Source: Strobilurus pachycystidiatus (lineage: Eukaryota; Basidiomycota; Agaricomycetes; Agaricales; Physalacriaceae). From it: DNA of 64,000 nt. Positions 36,306 to 47,604 of the stretch are shown piece by piece. Both the position numbers and the translations under genes were made by a program. The stretch spans positions 1,798,001 through 1,862,000 of the forward strand of contig JAHLMK010000004.1 in NCBI GenBank assembly GCA_019915135.1, read 5' to 3'. Every line of letters starts with the position of its first letter. Within the stretch, counting starts at the first letter, position 1. The notes beneath the pieces were generated by a model. The model worked only from the letters and a program-made list of their open reading frames with translations, was not told where the DNA came from and did not search any database.

Positions 36306-37115
36306 GTCGGTGGTGGTGTGAAGACAAGAACTTCGAAGGGATTTACTATTTCACAAACACGTGCTCCCGATGTCTTCTTTCGGAGATGAACTTCATCGAG
36401 AGCCCTCCTTTCGTTTGGACTCGACTGACGGTAAAACTCCGGGACTCTGGACTCTGTTTCATTACCACAATACATATACAACTGTCCCTCGCCTTCTCGC
36501 GAAGAAACGGGTGCCAGACCCCCCGTGCACTCTTTCCTGAGCTCTCTTGTTGATTCTTCAGATAGCAGCATGTATACACGTGGCATCGGACAAGAATCAA
36601 CGCCTAACACTACCTGATGAGCTCTAGATCGACCTTGTGTTATGCAATCCGCAACGCCGCCACCAGCTCGGCGCGTTGCAATGAGGCGGCAATCGCGTCT
36701 TCAGCATTTACCTTCACAGACTGAATCACAGTACAGGTCCTATTTCCGACGAATACCGATAGCGGTGGCCGAATTTCTACTTCTTCCTGCATCATCATAA
36801 GTAGCACACTGCGGTGTTTGAAGGCGTGATCAGAATCAGATGAGGGTTCGAAGTAGATATCCTTGCAGAAGAGTGTGCGACAGTCGAGGGTGTTTTAACG
36901 GAAAGCTTTTGTCTGCCCTCATTATGATCCCCGCTTTTGCTTACCTAGATGCAAGACAGTCCTGGCTCCTCGAATTTCCGAAGAGTCGGCGAGAGGCCCG
37001 AATCGAAAGCGAGATACCATTATTACCCCTCGTATCGTAGTATAGATCATGAGGGGAACGTGAAACTCGTGTCAACCCGAAAATCGCCCAACTATGCGGG
37101 CCGCGCCACACAAGG
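36306..37115. other. 0.8 kb intergenic, no gene seen
   Basis: Holds the BUD32 promoter and the 3' region of the next minus-strand gene. No recognisable frame. Confidence 0.5.
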
Positions 37116-38368
37116 CTAGGTGATCAGCAAGAAGAGTCCAGCAAATAGCGCCACCGAATGCAGCCATGTTAGCGTTATTAGCACCGCAGCGCTTCTATTA
37201 CATCGAATGAACAACTGTCAATACTTGACAGATATCGGAGAACATACCCATCGGTTTGAGGGCTTCCCACGATCGTTACATTCAATACCGCAACCAGACC
37301 ATCAATGGCGTTCGTCACCCCATCGATCGCCACGGTCGCATTGTGATTGATCCCGATACTCGTATTCGAAAGCATCCCAGATACATAGATCACATCGGTG
37401 TGATAAGTATACCCATTGAAAGACGTGTTCCCAGAGAAGGTAGACTCGTTCGTGAGAGATAGAGTCGGTATCGGAGAACCAGATATGTTCCCGACGATAT
37501 AGTCGCGTCCGAGGTTGTATCCGTTTGGCACGATGTTGTGTTGCACTGAGGATGGTCAGCTAAGAAACCTTGCGATGCATTCACAAGAGCGTCCTCACGT
37601 GAAATGGGCATCTCGTAGGAACACGCCATGAATACCGCGCCGCTAAGTGAAGCAGGATCAGCACACGCAGACGCTCCGCGCCGGAAAGGCGACACTTGCC
37701 TGTTCTCGTTCGGGCCGTCTTGCACCCAGTACCGAAAATGGTTTCCGCCTACGATCGTCTCTGTGCATGTACCCAATGCAGGATCACCATAATTGTATCG
37801 AATCACGGCCGACTCGTTGACTAGGAGAGTGGATTCAGCGCGTTGTTGCGAGGAGTTGTGGTCGGGAGCACGTACGGTAATCATTACCATCACCTAAATT
37901 TACCTGTTGAGCAGTTCCCTGATGTTGCCCCAAGCATTCACTTGAGAAGTCAAGTGATCTGGCAGGACGTGGTCAGCGGGGTAAAGAACCAGACACGTTC
38001 ATCGGCACGCACAGAAAATAGTTCCGCAAGCCCCCGTCTTCCACTTGGTCCTCGAGCACCTGTGCGTCCGAGTTGCCTGATATTATAGCATTGACCGGCT
38101 CTCCCAGACCAGGCGGGAATGTCGTCCCCAATATCTTCTACATAGAGACCGGTCAGTGCCCGTAGCCAGGACTCAGCAGCACGTTACTTGCAGTTAACAA
38201 AGAGCCTCCACTCTCGTACGGATCATAGTATCCCGCTTCTGGTACACTGCGGTCTGCGCGTGGTCTCCACAGAGACAGTGTATGGAGGATATTGCGAATG
38301 TCCAGCGCAAGCGAAAGGCATGGGAAGGATAACAGAAGATAAAGAAGGAAATACGGGAATCTAGTCAT
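37116..38368 (-). CDS. secreted/membrane-anchored glycoprotein-like protein, unknown family
   Basis: Seven exons join in phase to 311 aa: 38368-38183, 38137-38013, 37958-37876, 37820-37700, 37642-37599, 37545-37248 and 37194-37116. A signal peptide is clear (MTRFPYFLLYLLLSFPCLSL). The core reads FPPGLGEPVNAIISGNSDA, DGGLRNYFLSLDF, NYGDPALGTCTETIVGGNHF, then RYWVQDGPN and NGYNLGRDYIVGN, with several N-glycosylation sequons (NTS, NVT). The C-terminus has one hydrophobic segment (VALFAGLFLLIT), so it is anchored in the membrane or GPI-processed. I recognise this as a family common in mushroom genomes but know no function for it. Intron 4 uses a GC donor (GCAAGT). The intron 1 donor GTGCTG is weak. 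Confidence 0.82.
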
Positions 38369-39226
38369 GACAGTGAGAAAAGAAGCAGGTGAAGAGAGGG
38401 AAAGGCTCACCTTGGCTGATATGCCCTGGGCGCAAGAACCAAAGAGTCCTTTTCCGACCTGAGCAGGCTATTTTTGCTTCCGTATGATTATGGTACGACT
38501 TGACGGGTATAGTGTGGCGCGCTGATCACTGAATATGGCAAAGCAAAGGACTCCATGTCGCGTCAAGGAGACACGAGTCACTCGGAGCTGGCAGGTCATT
38601 GCGGTACTGGCTCGCTGAGCAGGACCGTCTCTAATTGCATAGTGGCACGTAAGATTGTACGCGCGCACCCGCTTCCTTGCCATGATATAGGATCCTAGAG
38701 ACTGGGTTGAGCTGAGTTGACTGTCACTGTCTGAGTGAAGACGACGAAAGCAGACCCAGCCACGTGCGACTGCCGACGGCAAAAGTCGCGCTCATTTCCT
38801 TTCTGGGATCACTCAATTCCGAACTTCAATTCAATTCGGCATGTCGCGACAGTCGCGTGCCAAGCAAAAGCTCGAACTTCGATCAAGCAGGTCGTTTCAC
38901 CTCTCTGCCGCAGTCTGCCGCTAAGATACCCTGTAAGCTCACAGTGAGTGACCTCTTGAACGACTTTAGCCTTGTTAGAACGCTTGAGCATGCCATGCTC
39001 GCATAGTTTATCCTACAAGCATGACTGGAGGTCCTAAATTATCAGACCCAATGCAGGGCCAGATCAATCTTACCTGTCAACTTTGATTAGCATTCAATGG
39101 CCCGGCGACAACGTTTTCGCCAAGCCTTTCCTCGTCCAGCACTTACCCACAACTGACGAGCAGAGGAGACGACTGTTCGGTGCCCAGTCTCTGGGACCAG
39201 ACATCGAGGCTCCAAGCGTAATAGCG
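38369..39226. other. divergent intergenic, no gene seen
   Basis: Between the glycoprotein-like gene (minus) and the exchanger gene (plus). The frame is open from 39083 into the exchanger, but the first ATG is at 39227. Confidence 0.5.
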
Positions 39227-41084
39227 ATGGCCGACGCGCTGCCAAGACATCGGCATCCAGTGACCAACGGACACGCGCCTGACGAGGAGCGCGAAGCAGG
39301 CATCGAGTTGCAACGCCGACACACCGGCTCATCCTCATCCAGCTCATCCAGCTCTAGCAGCAGTTCCAGCTCCTCGTCAGACTCGGACATATATGGCTTT
39401 CACAACTTCCATCTTCCCACTCTTGCGAGCGCCATTCGCTTTCGCGACCGGTTCATGAGGAAGGGAAAGAAAAAAGTCGGGACGGTCCAGAGCCTCAAGG
39501 CGGTCGTCTTCTCGTCCTGTATGTTTTACACTCGTTGCTCCTTATATGTGGCGTTGACAGTTGCTAGGGATCAACTTGTTCTTTATCTTCATCCCGCTGG
39601 CATGGGTAGCCCATTTTGAGAATTCACGCGCTGAACATCGAGAAGAAGAGCCGCATTGGCCGTATGGATTGACATTTACTCGTGTGTGACTTTCAACCAG
39701 CTCGTCAGAAGTCAAGCTAATCTTCTTAGTCTGTTTCTTGGCAATCATACCATTGGAACGCCTCTTCGAATACGGTGGTGACCAAATGATGTTCTATGTC
39801 GGAAAGGACTTGGGTGATCTCATTGTCGTGACATTGAACAAGTAAGGAATCCTGTGTATCCGCTCGAAGTGGCGTACTGACTTACATCTAGTGCCGTAGA
39901 GGCAACTCTTGCCATTATCCTTCTAACAAAATGTGAACTGAAACTACTTCAGTCCACGATCATTGGTACGAATACTCCCTCGATACGCCCTCCTACCCCG
40001 TTGCTCACTCGTGTCCCAGGTGTTATCGTCCTACATCTCCTACTCATTCCTGGGACAGCTTTCATAACTGGCGGTGCACGTGTCATATCACAAGATCTAC
40101 ATCCCCATCTCACAGAGCTCAACCATACTCTCCTCGCGATCGGTGTTCTTTCGCTTCTTCTCCCCTCTGCCTTCTTTAGCTCCATCCAAGGCGTCGGGGC
40201 TGCCGCAGAGGCAAGCGTCAACGACACGAACAGGAAGATGTTCCTGCAAATGAGCCGCGGACTCGCTATAATCCTGCTTTTTGTCTACTTTTGTTCTAGG
40301 ATTTTCTTGCATAACCCTCCAGGTGACAATAACGCGCTCAAAATGGACCCCGCCGCCCCTCAGGAACTACAACACGAAGAGAGGGAGTTTGAGGATGGCG
40401 ACCCAGAGATGAGCCAATGGGTGTGCATCGGGATGCTCATCGCGACGATTGCACTCATGGCCACAACGGCGGAATGGGTTCGTGGCATCCGGTTTGACAA
40501 ATTGCTGTACTGTACTCACCTGTCTTCAGCTCGTCGACAGCGTCGAGTTTGTACGCGAAGAAGGGTCCATCAACGAAGAATGGTTTGGTCTCATTCTCCT
40601 TCCCATCGTCTCCTTCTCCGCAGACGGTGCAATCAACATCATGTTCTTCTTCCGATACCTTCTCCGACACTACCTTGGACGACCATCCCCTCCGTCTACC
40701 GTCGCAAAGGCGCGCGCGATAGACTTGGCTATTCAATTTATTCTCTTCTGGACTCCATTGGTCGTTCTGATCTCATGGTGGACAAACAAGCCGTTCACAC
40801 TGCTGTTTGACGTGTTTGAAGTCGCACTGACTATTGCAGCGTGCTTCGTGGTGAATTATGTCACGGCAGATGCCAAGACGAATTGGGCGGAGGGAATAGC
40901 GATGGTGTCGTTCTATTTCATGATTGTGAGTGATGAATAGCCCTTTTGTTTCCTTGTATCAACCTGCTCCCAGGCAACCGTCTCTTGGTTCTATACGGGA
41001 CAAGATTCCATTCGCCAGCTACTGAACTGCCCGGGATCTGTCGCGGAAGGATTGGCAGAGGGTAGCAGCGGGGTCGGCGAGTGA
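39227..41084 (+). CDS. vacuolar-type Ca2+/H+ exchanger (CAX family)
   Basis: CAX exchangers load Ca2+ into the vacuole using the proton gradient. Seven exons join in phase to 518 aa: 39227-39518, 39568-39681, 39730-39841, 39892-39965, 40020-40477, 40530-40925 and 40974-41084. The cytosolic N-terminus carries a long Ser run. The first c-repeat signature is VTLNNAVEATLAIILL (CAX GNAxE region, here N-N-A-V-E). Then GVIVLHLLLIPGTAFITGGA. The second half has ILLPIVSFSADGAINIMFFF, and later hydrophobic segments end YFMIATVSWFYTGQDSI. About 11 membrane segments are visible. In the second repeat the usual GNAAEH is replaced by F-S-A-D-G-A, so this is a divergent member and ion preference should not be assumed. 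Confidence 0.85.
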
Positions 41085-41230
41085 AAATTGAGTGGAGGTG
41101 GCACTTGATATGATCTTTGACGAAATCACCAATTCACTATTGATGTACATCATATAATATACCTACTTGCACTGCGAATATATGGACGCTGTCGTACACT
41201 CCACTGAGTCAAGGATGAATATTGCCTTAC

Positions 41231-41587
41231 TTATAAGTCTCCGCCTTTCCACACAAGGAGCTCCAACCCCAAAGCTGTGAGGTGCTTACAGAACTTAGCG
41301 GAGGGTTGGCGGAGGGCGCGCACCTTTGCCTTGTCCGTCTTCTCCCGCTGCTCGTTTGATTGGGCGTCGGCCTCCGTTTGCCATTTGGCGCCGCTTCCTG
41401 ACCTCCTTGCTCTCCGTTGGCCCTTGGGCGCGCCTTTGCCTTCCCCTTTGGCTACAAAGACGGTCAATGTCCGCCACATTCGGCAGCGTAGGCCTGGGGC
41501 AACACGCACGGTTTCGGGCTCGGGGTCAGGCTCACAGGCGAGCTCATCTTCCTTGTGGTCATCGCCGTGGCTGGGCTGCTCCGTCAA
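41231..41587 (-). CDS. uncertain 118-codon frame
   Basis: An open minus-strand frame with charged composition: HGDDHKEDELACEPDPEPET, then RVAPGLRCRMWRTLTVFVAK, then a Lys/Arg/Ala-rich end. No start context, intron evidence or family supports it, and the plus strand is also open here. It may be a relic of a repeat or chance coding in GC-rich DNA. Confidence 0.2.
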   Translation of the reverse strand: MTEQPSHGDDHKEDELACEPDPEPETVRVAPGLRCRMWRTLTVFVAKGEGKGAPKGQRRARRSGSGAKWQTEADAQSNEQREKTDKAKVRALRQPSAKFCKHLTALGLELLVWKGGDL

Positions 41588-42185
41588 TCAATTAGCCGAT
41601 ACATCCAGGGTGCTAGTATGCCTGTCGGGAGACGATGTTGCTGGGGACTATGTCGCTGACGACGACGTCGTCGACGCGTCCGGTCGTCGTGAACGTAGGC
41701 GATGCAAAGAGGGGAATTTCATACACTCATGACGGTCAGCAGCAAAGGTTCAAGCTGGGCAGGCTGGGAGGACCCGGGACGCTCAGGCAAAGGAGTGTCC
41801 GGAGTTGGCAGATTTTAAGGCACGCGCTCCCACTGCCGCTAGCGCGTATGTACGGGCGCCGCTCTAGACGCACATGATGGAGGCGGGCATGGCGCACGCA
41901 GTGACGGAGTGTCGGGCGCGCAGCGCCGCCCAATCCCGCCCCAGCGGCCAAAACGTCGGGATCCTTTGCAGATTTGAGGGGATGCTGGAGGAAATCCAAA
42001 AAATGTAGGCGTTGTGGTGGACCAGCCAGTACACCTAGCCATCGATGTACCTCACCATTCGAAAGCTGTACACTCAATCTACCTCCCAATGACAGGATGA
42101 GATGTCCTAAGTCCCGACGCGCCGTACAGAGCGACCGACATTTTGGCGGGAGCGGACACTCCTTGGCGTGAGAGTCCCGTAGGCT
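41588..42185. other. GC-rich intergenic, no gene seen
   Basis: Between the uncertain frame and the second MITE. Overlapping frames on both strands, none recognisable. Confidence 0.45.
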
Positions 42186-42632
42186 AGGACCCGTGTTTAT
42201 ACTGCCAAGTAGTCAGACGGAAAATGCGGACAAATTTTGTGAATTTTGGCCCAAAAGTCAGCCTCAAAATGCGGACAAACCTGCCTGTCTGGGTTGAAAG
42301 TCAGACTCAAAATGCGGACAATGGTGACCAAGAGCACTGACAAGATGCACCAATACCAGCCGTGGCGCGTGCCAAGCTGGGTACTTCAAGATTGGCACTC
42401 CACATCTGGTCCAGGGAACTGTCCATTGTTCCCATTGTGTGATCCTTCAGTCAGTTCGGGGACAAATGCGCCTGCGGCCCGCGAAATTTTGAGCTATATA
42501 CGGAAATTCCCACCATGTTGGCCCAGAATGCGGACAAATCACGCGGCGAAGCCGCGAGCAAAAATGCGGACAAATCCATTGCCAAAGTCGAAATTTCCCG
42601 TCTGAGTTCTTGCCTGCATAAACACGGGTCCT
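42186..42632. mobile_element. hAT-type MITE, copy 2
   Basis: A 447-bp copy of the element at 28905-29360, in the same orientation and highly similar along its length. It is flanked by the perfect 8-bp duplication CGTAGGCT (42178-42185 and 42633-42640). The terminal repeats are perfect for 15 bp (AGGACCCGTGTTTAT). The same AAATGCGGACA subterminal motifs and central GC hairpin are present. A few small deletions separate it from copy 1. No coding capacity. Confidence 0.93.
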
Positions 42633-42903
42633 CGTAGGCTGGGGCAAGTAGTTACCGCGTGACTTGCTCTCTTTGTCTTCCACACTCATCGACACCATTC
42701 GCTGGGCTTTCGAAAACAACAACTTTCCCAACCCGCTCTACATGTAATGTGAAAGCATGGTCCTCCTGCTGCAGCTGTCCTGTCACTGTATTTGGCGTAG
42801 GCGGGCGCCGGTCGGATTCTGTCCAACTCTGCATTACACTGGCCGTTTCTTGGCGCAGCTCAGCTATGGACGTATTCAATGGTCTACGTCACAAAGCCAC
42901 ACG

Positions 42904-43140
42904 AGCATCCAGACAACGGCGCAGCATCTGTTTAACTTGATGGTCAGGGTACGAAAGGCGCTCTGAATCTATGCAACACAGAGCATCAACATAGCCGCTC
43001 GGTCCTCTCGGGAGCGCCAATTATTCGCGCAGCGCATTAGGCATTCAGCTAACGGCGCGGTGTCTGTTTCATCTAACTGCCTGGGTATGAAAGGCACCCT
43101 CTAAGCGACACAGAGCATCAACATCTAAGTAGTCGGTCCA
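42904..43140. repeat. diverged direct repeat upstream of the actin-like gene
   Basis: Two units of about 100 bp, 42904-43010 and 43041-43140, share blocks such as AACGGCGC, ATCTGTTT/GTCTGTTT, GAAAGGC and a perfect ACACAGAGCATCAACAT. The second unit ends just before the actin-like start codon at 43144, so the repeat lies in its promoter. Confidence 0.7.
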
Positions 43141-43143
43141 GAA

Positions 43144-44623
43144 ATGGTGCACGATGTCGCAGCTCTTGTTATTCTTCTTGTCACTTCTCTTCGCCGATAG
43201 ACTCATTATCTTTAGGTCATTGATAATGGCTCTGGAATGTGCAAAGCTGGAAGTAAGTATGAAGTTCCAAAAGACCATCTTGAATCTCCATTGTCCTTTG
43301 GTAGTAACATCCTACAGTTGCTGGCGACGAAGCCCCTCGTGCAGTATTTCCGTCCATCGTCGGCCGTCCTCGTCATCACGGCGTGCCCAACGGCTCACCC
43401 TGGTATTATGTCGGGTACGATGCCCCATCATCTTTCTTCATCCAATGCTAACCATTTCTCAAGCGACGAAGCCCAGTATCCTCCGGCTCAAGTATCCCAT
43501 TGAACACGGAATCGTCACCAACTGGGATGACATGGAAAAAATCTGGCATCACACCTTTTACAACGAACTGCGCGTTGCGCCTGAGGAGCACCCCATGTTG
43601 CTCACCGAGGCGCCGATGAACCCCAAGGCAAATCGCGAGAAGATGACCCAAATCATGTTCGAAACATTTAACGCTCCTGCCTTCTACGTCTCTATCCAGG
43701 CCGTGCTGTCTCTTTACGCGTCGGGGCGCACCACAGGCATAGTCATGGACTCGGGCTATGGTGTTACGCATACCGTTCCCATTTACGAAGGCTTCTCTCT
43801 TCCGCACGCCATCTCACGCCTCGACATGGCAGGCAGAGATCTTACCTCACAACTCGTTATGAACCTTGGTGAAAGAGGTTACGGCCTGCATACCGCCGCC
43901 GAGCGCGAGATTGCGCGCGACATCAAAGAGAAATTGTGCTACGTTGCATTGGATTTCGAGCAGGAGCTACAAACCGCTGCAATGTCCTCCATCTTGGAGA
44001 AGGACTACGAACTCCCTGATAGGCAGATCATCACGATTGGTAAAGAACGGTGCGTCTCTGTATCCGGAGTTTCTCTTCGGCGTCCTGACGAGCTATTACA
44101 GGTTCTGTGCACCGGAAGCTTTGTTTGACCCCTCCATGTTCGGGCTGGAAGGTGCTGGAATTCACGAGATGACGCAAGTTGCCCACGGCATAACGCCTAC
44201 CGAGCCTGACCTCAACTCTCAGCTGTAAATCCATCATGAAATGTGACATCGATGTTCGCCGCGAGCTGTATAACAGTATCGTCCTTTCCGGCGGCACCAC
44301 CATGCTGACTGGACTTCCTGATCGCATGTCGAAAGAGCTTACAGCAATTGCTCCGAGCAACCTAAAGGTGAACTTGAGATCACTTCAACCTGAATTGTCA
44401 GCTCATCCTTGCCAGGTTCGGGTGGTGGCTCCTCCCGAAAGGATAAACTCTGCCTGGATTGGAGGCTCCATGTTGGCTTCACTCAGCACGTTCCAGAATC
44501 TATGGATCACCAAGCAAGAGTACGAGGAGTCAGGCCCAGTCATCGTTCATCGCAGTGCGTTTTACTTGTGATTGACTGGCCCTTGACACTGAAGCTTTAC
44601 TTGCTACCCTAGAATGTTTCTGA
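43144..44623 (+). CDS. divergent actin paralogue
   Basis: Eight exons join in phase to 365 aa: 43144-43167, 43216-43252, 43318-43414, 43477-44049, 44102-44173, 44223-44367, 44416-44554 and 44613-44623. Actin blocks are plain: [56 protein letters not shown] sequence, and SKQEY-like [19 protein letters not shown] at the end. It is shorter than canonical actin (375 aa): the DNase-I loop after VGRPRHHG is rewritten ([11 protein letters not shown]) and the next seven residues (DEAQSKR) are missing. DNA for DEAQ remains at 43465-43476 but is out of frame, so the acceptor seems to have moved. Other changes include DSGYG for DSGDG and ITIGKER for ITIGNER. Intron 5 uses a GC donor. Probably an actin-like protein with altered polymerisation, if expressed. 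Confidence 0.8.
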
Positions 44624-44952
44624 ACTACCTTGGTATCACGCTGTCGAGTAAGGGTGTCCTCGTCCTAAAAGTCGCCTTACCCAAGCCGGTGTCTCCACGG
44701 ACTATGGATACGACACAAATTTTACTAGACAAATGCAATGCCCTCCAGGCTATTGCTCATAATCATGACCTTGATGCATCCCTCCGTACGACCTGGGCGT
44801 ATAACGCTATGGGACAGGATGCCTAACGACCTGATCGTCCGATAGAACTGCTCCTTCTCTCTGTCAGACGTTATACACCACTGAAATTCGCTTTGGTATA
44901 GAGTATTTTCTTCTTGTTTCTCCTCTTATTATGCTTCTCAAATCTAATCATA

Positions 44953-47212
44953 TCAAGCATCTACCTCCTCTGTTGCAGCCTCTTCGTCTACCGCGGGCTT
45001 TTTAGTTTCAGCATTCACAGTATCCGGCAGAGGATGTTCTCCGATCGGCAAGGTCGATAGGAATAGCAACGTCGCCATGCCCTATTACGACGTCAGTCAA
45101 GAAAAACCAGTGTCATGGAGAACTAGACATACAATCTGCGCCAAGAAAACAGTTTTGAGGGCCAATGCCCAGCTTTCCGTCGCCTTCTGCTGTAGATCAG
45201 GCGGTAGGAACCGAATCGAAGCGGCCGAATCGAGGATGCCTGCAATGATCTGGCGCAGACAAGGATTACTTCGAGCTCTGACATGTCTGTGAGAGAGGAA
45301 CCAACCTCGTCAGCACCATCTCCGGTAATGCGTTGGCGTAGATTTCGGGCCAGTAGGCTTTGGGTGAGCGTCGAAGAGAGGGCGACACCAAGCACTTGTC
45401 CAGTCGTGCGGAACAAGTAAGATACTAAGCACTGATGAGCTTGTCAGTCGCAGACGAGAATGCTAACGTACTTCCGGTCGCGATGGGGATCTGTTCCCGA
45501 GGTAGACTTGCGAACAATGCCAGAAGCGTTGTAGTAAGGACACTTGAGAACCCGAGACCCTGCATGTTGTCAGTCAGATCAGGATTGCGTGGTGCAACGA
45601 TGTGAACACACCGAAGGCATCAATGTAACATAGAGAACCCATTCAGGAGTGTTGTCGTTCCTGGTATCGCCATACTAGATGAGATCGAGTTGCAGGCAAC
45701 TGAAAACGGACTACTGACCAATGCCACAAAGAAATGTTGGCTAGGACTACGCCGAAGGCCGCGGTAGCTTGTAGCCACCAGTATTTTCCAGTGTGTCTCA
45801 TGTACCAGCCCGCGGACAATGAGCCAACAGCCACGCACAATGCGTTCGGGATCAAATGGGCTCCAGCGTTACCAGAGGACCGCAGGTGAGCCGCTGTGAA
45901 GAAGAGAGGTACGTTGTAGAGCTAGAGATATATCGGTAAACAAACATAGAGAGACGAAGAGCGAAATACAGACCGTGGAGAAGGAAAGGATGGCAAGGAA
46001 AAAGTTGTTCTGCGAACGGTGTCAAGACGAAGGCTTTTTGACTGAGAATGATTTACCATTGCTACGAACGCAGGTGTTCTCTAGCAAGCTACGTCAGCAA
46101 GTAGAAGATGTCAAGACAAATAACACACCTGCTTTAGCATGCTCAACGGCATAACAGGCTCTACTGCCCACCAAAGTTCGACCAAGATGAAAAGAACAGC
46201 AGCCACGAGACTAGCTATCAGAAATCCAAGCACGTGTATGTTTTGCCAGGCATATCCTGCACTCGTTCGATAGCTCATCCCGACGAGGAGACAGCCAAGT
46301 GATGTTGCGAGCATAAGCGGCCCTGCGAAGTCGATGCGTCTCAATTTGTCTCGGATGCTGTCTGCTGGTGCCGACGTGAAGGATTCCGGTTCGCGAACCT
46401 GGAGCCAGAGAAAGGTGAGACCCATCAGAAGGAAAGGCCCTTGGACGTAGAAAGCCGCACGCCTGGATACGTGGATGAATGGAGTGTGTGTTCAAATATA
46501 TAGACATGAACTGACCATCCTATCGTGTCACCAAGCCAACCACCAAGAGGTGCGCCCACACCACCTCCGAGACCGAATAGCAAATTGGCGACTGGTGGAA
46601 AGTCATTCAGTGATGTATCGAAATCAAGACGGAGACCATACATCCTTGATACAATCCCCGACTCTTCAATGGTACAACGTCGGATACGATGACAGACCCT
46701 ACAACCGCCATACCCCCGCCACCCATTCCAGCCAGAGCTCTGAAGAAGATTAGCTGATACATGCTGCCAGCGAATCCGCAACAAGTAGTGCCGAAGCCGA
46801 ATAGTCCAGCAGCTAGCATGGCGCTCCCGCGACGTCCAATGATGTTACACAGGCGTCCATAGAGTGGGGTAAAGCAACAGACAGACAGAAGGTACGATGT
46901 GCCGATCCAAGAGGACAGCTGCATTGATTCGAAGGAAGAGGCCATTGCCGAGAGCAGTGTTGCAACTATGGTTCCATCCACGGATCCAATGAAGGACATA
47001 CTGCATAGCTGGATATCAGCATGAGGCTTTAGACGGTAGTTTCGAAAGGAGCACTAGCCTCCATACCCCCGCTGTCGTAAACGTCGTGAGCCGACCATAC
47101 TGGAGCTTATCAAAGCGCGCGACTCACCCATCAGCATCCAGAATTGCCCATTCGTCATGTCATGGGGACCCTGCGCCGCCTTGGGCACTAGTGGCGTTCT
47201 CTCGGTAGCCAT
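44953..47212 (-). CDS. MFS transporter, Vba/DHA2-like (14-TM type)
   Basis: A drug/H+ or vacuolar basic amino-acid antiporter of the major facilitator superfamily. The first exon, 47212-47128, reads MATERTPLVPKAAQGPHDM. The core reads SVDGTIVATLLSAMASSF, the MFS motif region TPLYGRLCNIIGRRGSAMLA, then ALAGMGGGGMAVVGSVIVSD and GVGAPLGGWLGDTIGW. Later come RTTGQVLGVALSSTLTQSL and the C-terminal SAASIRFLPPDLQQKATES. The last exon ends TEEVDA with the stop at 44953-44955. I resolved the ends and several introns; introns near 47000-47100 are uncertain (one would be only 34 nt). About a dozen hydrophobic segments are visible. The sequence pattern matches Vba-like vacuolar amino-acid transporters better than multidrug pumps, but the substrate is not certain. 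Confidence 0.82.
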
Positions 47213-47604
47213 AGCTTTGTTTCAGAGAAGGTGAGAGGACTCGAATACGAAGAGAAAGCTTGTTTGCTTTAGCAATCCGAGCAAGGCCGAGACGAAGGAT
47301 GCGGCATTGGAGCGGACTGCGGGCCGATATCCCGATATTTCTAAAGCGGATGCGGACCCTGACACCGCTTGATGTAGACCATCCTGACCCCTGCGGACCC
47401 TCTCCGCCTCGGCGCAGGTTATAATTTGTCCTCATGCATATCAGCGGGCGGCCACCGCTCCGCATTATTCCAGATTATTCACAGTGTCCCCATTCGCATA
47501 CTGTATCTGAACACCACACATATCTCTACTAATATTTTTCTATTGATGCAATCGTGATAACCAAAGTCCCCATCTTCTGTCGTCGTCACCATATTCAAGA
47601 CACC

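Noticed and set aside
44614..44826. 70-codon frame overlapping the actin-like stop
   Set aside because: It begins inside the last actin exon and has no recognisable content; most likely 3' UTR.
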